Shown piece by piece: positions 58,507-64,000 of a DNA stretch of 64,000 nt. Made by a program: the position numbers and the translations under genes. Position 1 is the first letter of the stretch, and every line of letters starts with the position of its first letter. The stretch comes from Alteromonas genovensis (lineage in GTDB: Bacteria > Pseudomonadota > Gammaproteobacteria > Enterobacterales > Alteromonadaceae). The DNA lies in the NCBI RefSeq assembly GCF_010500895.1, contig NZ_JAAAWO010000011.1:1-64000 (forward strand). The letters are read 5' to 3'. The notes beneath the pieces are model-generated. The model did not search any database. It worked only from the letters and a program-made list of their open reading frames with translations, and had not been told where the DNA came from.

Positions 58507-61500
58507 TTGTCTTCACCCATTGCAATAAAACCGCTTTATCAAAAACTTGACGCTTGCCTTACCGCTGATAAATTTCGATTGAAGCGACGTATTACTCAGC
58601 TCGTTCAAGCCCTCAAGGCTTCTGACACCAAAGCATCTGAAACCAAGGCCTCTTCTAAAGCCAATACTGTATCTGACAGTAAAGCCGCTCCTGAAACCAA
58701 GTCTGCATCTGACGGTAACGTCGTTCCAAAAGGCAATGAACGCAATGATGAAAAACTGCTGCAGCAATTTGAAAAATTAGAGAATGACATTGCACGCTCT
58801 GCTGAGAAAAAAGCCCAGCGGAAAGCCAATTTACCCGAGGTCGACTATCCACCGCTGCCCGTCAGCGATAAAAGAGGGGATATAAAAGAGGCCATTGCGA
58901 ATAACCAAGTTGTTATCGTTGCAGGTGAAACGGGCTCAGGAAAGACCACACAGCTGCCAAAAATTTGTTTGGAGTTAGGCCGCGGTGTAGACGGAATGAT
59001 TGCACACACGCAGCCAAGACGACTTGCCGCGCGAAGCGTAGCCACGCGTATCGCTGAGGAATTGAACACGCCTCTTGGGGAGAAAGTAGGGTTTAAAATT
59101 CGCTTCAGCGACCAAGTCAGCGAACGCAGCTATGTAAAGCTGATGACCGACGGCATGCTGCTAGCTGAAATGCAGCAAGACAGATTCTTAAATCAGTATG
59201 ACACCATTATTATTGATGAAGCCCATGAGCGAAGCCTTAATATTGATTTTCTTCTGGGGTATCTACGTCAGCTGCTAGATAAGCGCCCAGATCTAAAGCT
59301 AATCATTACCTCTGCAACCATCGATCCTGAGCGCTTCTCTGAGCACTTTAATAATGCGCCCATTATCGAGGTAAGCGGCAGAACGTATCCTGTAGAGGTT
59401 CGCTATCGCTCCAATGAAGATGCTGACAACGAAGTGGAGCAAACTGATGCAATTATCCACGCTGTCGATGAGCTTATGGGCGAAGCGCCAGGGGATATAT
59501 TGGTGTTTCTCAGCGGTGAGCGGGAAATACGTGACACTCAAGATGCCCTGAGTAAACAACATTACCGCAACACCGAAGTGGTTCCTCTTTATGCTCGCTT
59601 ATCGGCTTCAGAGCAAAATCGAATATTTCAGTCTCACAGCGGTAGGCGCATTGTACTCGCTACCAATGTAGCGGAAACCTCTCTCACAGTGCCCGGCATT
59701 AAATATGTTATTGACCCTGGCTTTGCACGTATTTCTCGCTATAGCGCCCGCAGTAAAGTGCAGCGATTACCCATAGAGCCAATTTCCCAAGCATCGGCGA
59801 ATCAACGGGCAGGGCGCTGCGGTCGTGTATCTGACGGTATCTGTATTAGGCTTTACAGTGAAGACGACTATTTGGGCCGCCCTGAGTTTACGGACCCAGA
59901 AATATTGCGAACCAACTTAGCGTCAGTCATTTTGCAAATGCTGGCCTTAGGTTTAGGTGATATTGCAGCTTTTCCCTTTGTACAGCCCCCAGATAATCGC
60001 AATATCAATGACGGCTTTAGGCTGCTAGAAGAAATTCAAGCAATTGCAAAACACAAAGACAAGACGCAGCTGACGAAAATGGGAAGAAGTATTGCGCGGC
60101 TCCCTATCGACCCTCGCTATGCGCGAATGGTTATTGAAGCAGACAGTACCAACGCGCTTAGCGAAGTTATGGTTATCGCTGCAGGCCTCTCTATACAAGA
60201 CCCACGAGAGCGGCCTCAAGAAAAGCGTCAACAAGCAGATGAGAGTCACAGTGAGTTTGCAGATAAAGACTCAGATTTTATCAGCCTTCTTAACCTGTGG
60301 TTAGGTTTTAAAGAGCAGCAAAATAACCTTACCCAAAACCAGCTTAGGAAATGGTGTAAAACGCGGTTTATCAACTACCTGCGTATGAGAGAGTGGCAGG
60401 ACATTGTCAGCCAATTGAAAAAATCTATTGCCGAATTAGGATTTGGGATCAGCAGTCAAGAAGCCGACTACCAGGCTATTCACCAAGCGATTGCCAGTGG
60501 TCTTCTATCTCATTTGGGCTTTAAGGATAAAGACCGAGAGTATTTAGGTTCTCGAAATACCAAGTTTATGATCTTTCCGGGCTCGGGTTTGTCGAAAGCA
60601 CAGCCTAAATGGATAATGGCGGCAGAGCTAGTAGAAACATCAAAGCTGTTTGGCCGTATGGTTGCCAAAATCGAGCCGTCTTGGATAGAGCCCCTTGCCA
60701 CGCACGTGACGCAAAGTAGCTATTCAGAGCCTCACTGGTCCAAAAAGAGAGGCGCTGTTATTGCCTTTGAAAAGGTAACACTTTTTGGGCTGCCAATTGT
60801 GATGAAGCGAGCGAAAGTGTACAGCCTTATTGACCCCGCTATTTGTCACGAGCTATTCATTCGCGAAGCGCTGGTGGCGGGCAATACGAAAATCAATTAT
60901 CAATTCCTGCAGGAAAACCAAGCATTGCTTGAGCAGGCAGACGAATTTGAGCAAAAAACTCGACGCCGAGATTTGCTGGTCGACGATGAAGAGCTTGCAC
61001 ACTTTTATGCTCAGCGTGTTCCTGTTGAGGCAAATAACGACGCAGCCTTTAAAAAGTGGTTTAAGCAGCACGGTAGTAATGAAAACCTAACGTTTACGGA
61101 AGACGATGTTTATCGTCAGCAGCCTGGGCAGTCTGTTGCCAATGCGTTTCCTGATATTTGGCGACAAGGTAACGTCACGCTGCCCCTTCGTTATAACTTT
61201 GAACCGAACGCTGAAGACGATGGTGTCACTGTTCTTATTCCGCTGCCCGTACTTAACCAAGTTGATGATGTTGGTTTTGATTGGTTAGTACCGGGGCTAA
61301 GGCACGAGCTTATTGTGGGAATGATAAAAACCTTGCCCAAACGTTTGCGTAGAAACTTTGTTCCTGCGCCTAATTTTGCAGATGCTTGCCTTGCCGATAT
61401 CAGTGAAACAGACAAAAACAATCGCCCTGTAGTGATGGTAAATGCAGTGGCTGATAAATTGCGCAAAATGACAGGTGTTGTGATTGAGCCAGAAGATTGG

Positions 61501-62526
61501 AACTTCGAGCAACTAGACAAACACTTAAAGATGCATTTTGCTGTGACCAACGATAACAATGAAAATATTGCGGTTGGTGATGATTTGCACGCCCTGAAAC
61601 GGCAGTGTGCAGGACAAGTGCAAAAGACGTTCGAGAAAGCGGCTACCCCTGATTTAGAACGAAACGATATTGAGCAGTGGGATTTTGAAAGCATTCCTGA
61701 AACCTTTGTGCAAAAGGTGGGGGGCTTTGAAGTACAGGCATTCCCAGCGCTGGTAAGACGGGGGGACAAAGTAGATATTGCCCTTGTTGATGAAGCCGAT
61801 AAGGCCGAACTTGAACATCGACAAGGCGTGAATGTTTTAATTAAAAACGCCATGCCTTCTCCACTGAATTACTTACAAAACAAGCTGCCGAATAAAGCAA
61901 AGCTGGGGCTTTACTTTAACCCCTTTGGTCATGTTAAAGCGCTCATTGATGACTGTATTTTTGCGGGTATCGATGCCTTAGTGTCTGACTTTTGCAAAGC
62001 GCATAATACTGATATTAGAAAAAAGACAGACTTTGAAGCCTGTGTTGATAAAGTCAGGGCTGACATTAATGACAGAGTGCTCGATATTGCTAAGCAAGTA
62101 GAGCAGGGGCTTACGCTTGCCCATCAATGTCAAAAGCAAATGAAGGGCAATGTGCCACTGACAATGATTAGCGCATTAGGCGATTGCAAGGCTCACTTAG
62201 CGTCGTTGGTCTATCCTGGGTTTGCCTCGCAAATTGGTGAAGGAAGGTTAGAGGATTGGAACAGATATATAAAAGGTCTCTCACGTAGGTTGGAAAAACT
62301 GCCCATCGATCCTAACAAAGACAGAATGCATCAACTGACCATTGAAAAGAGTATCAAAGAATGGGAAAAGGCTCGCAGTAAATACCCGAAGGGAAAGGTA
62401 CCAGAGGCCCTTGATGACGCGCGGTGGATGATTGAAGAATTAAGAGTATCTTTGTTTGCACAACAGCTTGGTACCGCTTACCCCATATCGGCAAAACGTA
62501 TTACCTTGTTCTTAGACGATTTTTAA
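58507..62526 (+). CDS. hrpA: ATP-dependent RNA helicase HrpA
   Basis: DEAH-box helicase, 1339 residues (E. coli 1300), acting on translation-linked mRNA and stalled ribosomes. Start TTG 58507 has AGGA seven bases upstream. An N-terminal extension holds a degenerate 15 bp repeat. The helicase core has Walker A AGETGSGKTTQLPK, IIIDEAHERSLN (DEAH), ITSATIDPERF, TNVAETSLTVPGI and QRAGRCGRVSDG, followed by HA2 and OB domains and a long C-terminal extension typical of HrpA. Confidence 0.96.
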   Translation: MSSPIAIKPLYQKLDACLTADKFRLKRRITQLVQALKASDTKASETKASSKANTVSDSKAAPETKSASDGNVVPKGNERNDEKLLQQFEKLENDIARSAEKKAQRKANLPEVDYPPLPVSDKRGDIKEAIANNQVVIVAGETGSGKTTQLPKICLELGRGVDGMIAHTQPRRLAARSVATRIAEELNTPLGEKVGFKIRFSDQVSERSYVKLMTDGMLLAEMQQDRFLNQYDTIIIDEAHERSLNIDFLLGYLRQLLDKRPDLKLIITSATIDPERFSEHFNNAPIIEVSGRTYPVEVRYRSNEDADNEVEQTDAIIHAVDELMGEAPGDILVFLSGEREIRDTQDALSKQHYRNTEVVPLYARLSASEQNRIFQSHSGRRIVLATNVAETSLTVPGIKYVIDPGFARISRYSARSKVQRLPIEPISQASANQRAGRCGRVSDGICIRLYSEDDYLGRPEFTDPEILRTNLASVILQMLALGLGDIAAFPFVQPPDNRNINDGFRLLEEIQAIAKHKDKTQLTKMGRSIARLPIDPRYARMVIEADSTNALSEVMVIAAGLSIQDPRERPQEKRQQADESHSEFADKDSDFISLLNLWLGFKEQQNNLTQNQLRKWCKTRFINYLRMREWQDIVSQLKKSIAELGFGISSQEADYQAIHQAIASGLLSHLGFKDKDREYLGSRNTKFMIFPGSGLSKAQPKWIMAAELVETSKLFGRMVAKIEPSWIEPLATHVTQSSYSEPHWSKKRGAVIAFEKVTLFGLPIVMKRAKVYSLIDPAICHELFIREALVAGNTKINYQFLQENQALLEQADEFEQKTRRRDLLVDDEELAHFYAQRVPVEANNDAAFKKWFKQHGSNENLTFTEDDVYRQQPGQSVANAFPDIWRQGNVTLPLRYNFEPNAEDDGVTVLIPLPVLNQVDDVGFDWLVPGLRHELIVGMIKTLPKRLRRNFVPAPNFADACLADISETDKNNRPVVMVNAVADKLRKMTGVVIEPEDWNFEQLDKHLKMHFAVTNDNNENIAVGDDLHALKRQCAGQVQKTFEKAATPDLERNDIEQWDFESIPETFVQKVGGFEVQAFPALVRRGDKVDIALVDEADKAELEHRQGVNVLIKNAMPSPLNYLQNKLPNKAKLGLYFNPFGHVKALIDDCIFAGIDALVSDFCKAHNTDIRKKTDFEACVDKVRADINDRVLDIAKQVEQGLTLAHQCQKQMKGNVPLTMISALGDCKAHLASLVYPGFASQIGEGRLEDWNRYIKGLSRRLEKLPIDPNKDRMHQLTIEKSIKEWEKARSKYPKGKVPEALDDARWMIEELRVSLFAQQLGTAYPISAKRITLFLDDF
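58618..58716. repeat. Degenerate 15 bp repeats in the hrpA 5' region
   Basis: GCTTCTGACACCAAA, GCATCTGAAACCAAG and later GCTCCTGAAACCAAG-type units encode (A/S)SDTK/ASETK iterations in the linker before the helicase core. More diverged than the arrays at 23374 and 30234, but the same period. Confidence 0.7.
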
Positions 62527-62582
62527 TTCTTGCTATTAGACACTGTATGTACACATAATTGTACGTAATTTAATCACTTAGT

Positions 62583-62611
62583 TTGACAAGTGTTTATCCT
62601 CAATCTATAAC
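62583..62611 (+). promoter_or_regulatory. Sigma-70 promoter of the PilZ gene
   Basis: TTGACA (62583-62588), a 17 bp spacer and TATAAC (62606-62611): close to consensus, 46 bp before the ATG. Confidence 0.75.
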
Positions 62612-62656
62612 AGAAAGAGGGTAGTAAGCGTGAGCTAAAAATCAGAGGAAGTAGGC

Positions 62657-62959
62657 ATGCTAGGATACGACGACAAGCGTAATTTTTTCAGGATGATGGT
62701 CAACTCGCCGTGTCAATTACAGGTTACCGACGATGAGTCTAGCCGTACGATGCAGGCAATGTGTAGGGATATAAGCGCAACGGGCATGTCTTTAGAAGTT
62801 GATGAACCAGCCATTGAGGTGGGAACGCAGATTAGTGTTGCCATTGAGTCCTCTAGCTCCCAAATACCATCACTAGCAGCCCTTGCTAATGTGGTGCGAT
62901 GTGAACCGGAAACCGATGCAAGTTGCATTATCGGTGTTGAAATTACTCAAATGAAATAG
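62657..62959 (+). CDS. PilZ-domain c-di-GMP-binding protein
   Basis: 100-residue single PilZ domain. The binding signature is complete: RNFFR (RxxxR) near residues 8-12 and DISATG (D/NxSxxG) near residue 38. It probably acts as a c-di-GMP adaptor. AGAGGAAG lies just upstream of the ATG and a good sigma-70 promoter precedes it. Contrast the degenerate PilZ protein at 20967-21566. Confidence 0.88.
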   Translation: MLGYDDKRNFFRMMVNSPCQLQVTDDESSRTMQAMCRDISATGMSLEVDEPAIEVGTQISVAIESSSSQIPSLAALANVVRCEPETDASCIIGVEITQMK

Positions 62960-62987
62960 CACGACTTAGGTTTCACGACTTAGGTTT
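62960..62987. repeat. 14 bp x2 tandem repeat after the PilZ gene
   Basis: CACGACTTAGGTTT is repeated exactly twice, then a partial CAC unit follows. The first unit begins right after the PilZ stop codon. Confidence 0.9.
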
Positions 62988-63092
62988 CACAAATTAGTTA
63001 GCGCAAATAAAGCACCGCACAGCAAAAGGCGTATAGGCGTAGCTTGCCCGTACTACTGCAACACAACAGTTGCGCGCTATTATTTGAATTTT

Positions 63093-63133
63093 AAAAACGG
63101 CGTAGGTCACTTTGGGACCTACGCCGTTTTTTT
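63093..63133. terminator. Strong bidirectional terminator
   Basis: AAAAACGGCGTAGGTC and GACCTACGCCGTTTTT form a 15-16 bp perfect stem with an 8-base loop and T-runs on both strands. It ends the PilZ transcript. Confidence 0.9.
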
Positions 63134-63197
63134 GTGTCTTGATTAAAAAAAGCGATTACCTTGTTATAGAAAAAGTGTTAGTAATCTTACTTGCAAT

Positions 63198-63212
63198 TGA
63201 TAATAATTCTCA
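63198..63212 (+). promoter_or_regulatory. Fur box upstream of the DUF2061 gene
   Basis: TGATAATAATTCTCA matches the Fur 7-1-7 consensus with one mismatch, 85 bp before the GTG. The distance is long for direct repression of the gene unless the promoter lies here too. Confidence 0.6.
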
Positions 63213-63270
63213 TTACGATACTAGTCATTACGGTATCAGTCATTAAGATATTAGCCATCACGAATTAAGT
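63211..63270. repeat. 15 bp x4 tandem repeat in the DUF2061 leader
   Basis: CATTACGATACTAGT, CATTACGGTATCAGT, CATTAAGATATTAGC and CATCACGAATTAAGT follow one another, directly abutting the Fur box. Non-coding, so the 15 bp period is not imposed by a reading frame. Confidence 0.9.
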
Positions 63271-63296
63271 GAAACTAAGAATTAGAGGAGCCAATT

Positions 63297-63506
63297 GTGA
63301 AAAAGACAATAACATTTGCCATTATGCACTTTGCGGTAGCATTTACTGTTGCCTATTTACTAACGGGTAGTATGATTGTGGGTGGTCTGGTGGCACTCGT
63401 TGAGCCAGCAGTGAATACGGTGGCTTTTTACTTTCACGAAATGGTGTGGAAAAAGCTAGAGGAAAAACCTGAGAGTGACAGTGGTTTGTCTCAGGTGGCA
63501 CTTTAA
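63297..63506 (+). CDS. DUF2061 small membrane protein
   Basis: 69 residues with two short hydrophobic segments (TFAIMHFAVAFTVAYLLTGSMIVGGLVALVE) and the DUF2061-like VEPAVNTVAFYFHEMVW. Start GTG 63297 with AGAGGAG six bases upstream. Function unknown; a Fur box upstream suggests iron control. Confidence 0.75.
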   Translation: MKKTITFAIMHFAVAFTVAYLLTGSMIVGGLVALVEPAVNTVAFYFHEMVWKKLEEKPESDSGLSQVAL

Positions 63507-63525
63507 GGTAAAACACGGCGGCAAA

Positions 63526-63675
63526 CATAACGTGAGGTAAAACATAACCTTATGTTATGCCAACACTCGCCTCACACAACTGCTTGCCCACACAACGTTA
63601 TGGCGTTTGACAAGCTTTCGCGACGCAGTTGCAAACGCTTGTCAAGTTCGGCGACTAACGTGTTATACGTTAGTC
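63526..63675. repeat. Cluster of nested inverted repeats between convergent genes
   Basis: Within 150 bp: CATAAC (63526) with GTTATG (63597); GTGAGG with CCTCAC around CATAAC-cttat-GTTATG; TTGACAAGC (63607) with GCTTGTCAA (63637); and CGACTAACG (63652) with CGTTAGTCG (63668) around TGTTATA, a perfect 9 bp pair touching the rlmI stop. The strongest secondary-structure region in the window. It does not match the box order of an integron attC. Confidence 0.7.
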
Positions 63676-64000
63676 GTCAGTGACTTCACAAACCAGACCT
63701 TTCAAATAGTAACCTTCAGGGTAGCTGCCAATGATAGGGTGGTCAGAGGCTTGATTAAGCCTAGCAATAATTTTTATGGTACGACCTGCATCAAGGGCGG
63801 CATCGGCAACAATTTTTTGAAATAGATCTGCAGGCATCAGGCCAGAGCAACTAAACGTCAGTAGAAATCCCCCTGATCTCACCGCATGAATGCCGTACAT
63901 ATTTATGTCTTTGTAGCCGCGGGCTGCGCGATTGAGGGTGGCCTTGTTATCGACAAATTTTGGTGGGTCGAGAATAACCATATCAAACTGCTTTCCTTCA
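63670..64000 (-). CDS. rlmI: 23S rRNA m5C1962 methyltransferase (partial, runs off right edge)
   Basis: C-terminal about 110 residues of RlmI, a SAM-dependent methyltransferase that makes m5C1962 in 23S rRNA. The catalytic PPKF block (DPPKFVDNK), [22 protein letters not shown] with the Cys, and [17 protein letters not shown] match E. coli RlmI closely. The N-terminal PUA and Rossmann regions lie beyond the window; the frame is open to base 64000. The stop lies at the edge of a 9 bp perfect hairpin. Confidence 0.93.
   Translation of the reverse strand, partial: EGKQFDMVILDPPKFVDNKATLNRAARGYKDINMYGIHAVRSGGFLLTFSCSGLMPADLFQKIVADAALDAGRTIKIIARLNQASDHPIIGSYPEGYYLKGLVCEVTDD

Noticed and set aside
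61191-61853. 220-residue minus-strand frame inside hrpA
   Set aside because: Fully inside the hrpA frame with low-complexity Ser-rich composition.
63526-63675. Integron attC site
   Set aside because: The inverted repeats are in the order GTTA...TAAC or with uneven arm spacing, not the R''-L''...L'-R' order; no integrase is present.

Overview
The window looks like a chromosomal segment of a marine gammaproteobacterium, most probably Alteromonas or a close relative. The reasons are the intact pheS-pheT-ihfA operon, the CsiV-mfd pair, LiuR-controlled leucine degradation and E. coli-like lengths of PheT, NagZ, XthA and SbcB. No rRNA, tRNA, CRISPR array, integrase or complete insertion sequence was seen. 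This identification is an inference; no database was searched.

Layout. 1-3.4 kb: an AT-rich, gene-poor stretch with a truncated surface-sugar O-acetyltransferase and a SAM methyltransferase, probably the edge of a variable polysaccharide region. 3.4-7.2 kb: pheS, pheT, ihfA, ended by a clear terminator. 7.2-15.3 kb: a membrane-anchored unknown, ybaK, a penicillin-acylase-type Ntn hydrolase, nagZ, and an iron-regulated pair (Fur box, TonB-dependent receptor, B3-like metallo-beta-lactamase fold protein). 15.3-23.3 kb: cobalamin adenosyltransferase, CsiV, mfd, a degenerate PilZ protein, and lolC followed by what looks like a lolD stub. 23.3-32.5 kb: histidine kinase plus FIST sensor (NosP-like), an orphan CbiM-like permease, xthA, heme oxygenase, DUF2750, csdE, a glycosyltransferase and an HDOD protein. 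32.5-39.5 kb: acyl-CoA thioesterase, two MFS transporters, an alpha/beta hydrolase, glgC and an SRPBCC protein. 39.6-48.5 kb: the leucine/isovalerate catabolic cluster (mvaB, liuD, liuC, liuB, liuA, liuR) with a divergent thiolase and two LiuR-type operators between them. 48.7-51 kb: a previously unlisted 45-residue membrane protein, a lipoprotein kynurenine-formamidase homologue and kynU. 51-64 kb: a periplasmic-sensor protein with a dead GGDEF domain, a FapA/DUF342 protein, sbcB, a CBS-domain protein, an NhaC antiporter, hrpA, a canonical PilZ protein, a small Fur-linked DUF2061 protein and the 3' part of rlmI.

The themes are central metabolism and repair (pheST, mfd, xthA, sbcB, hrpA), amino-acid catabolism that feeds acetyl-CoA (leucine, tryptophan), iron acquisition, and nitric-oxide and c-di-GMP-type signalling. 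The most unusual overall signal is not a gene: arrays of 14-18 bp tandem duplications recur through the window, inside coding regions (in frame) and in control regions alike. Other points worth a second look are the small membrane protein at 48733-48870, the possible loss of lolDE after lolC, the Fur-controlled receptor/metallo-hydrolase pair, and the secreted form of the formamidase beside a cytoplasmic kynureninase.
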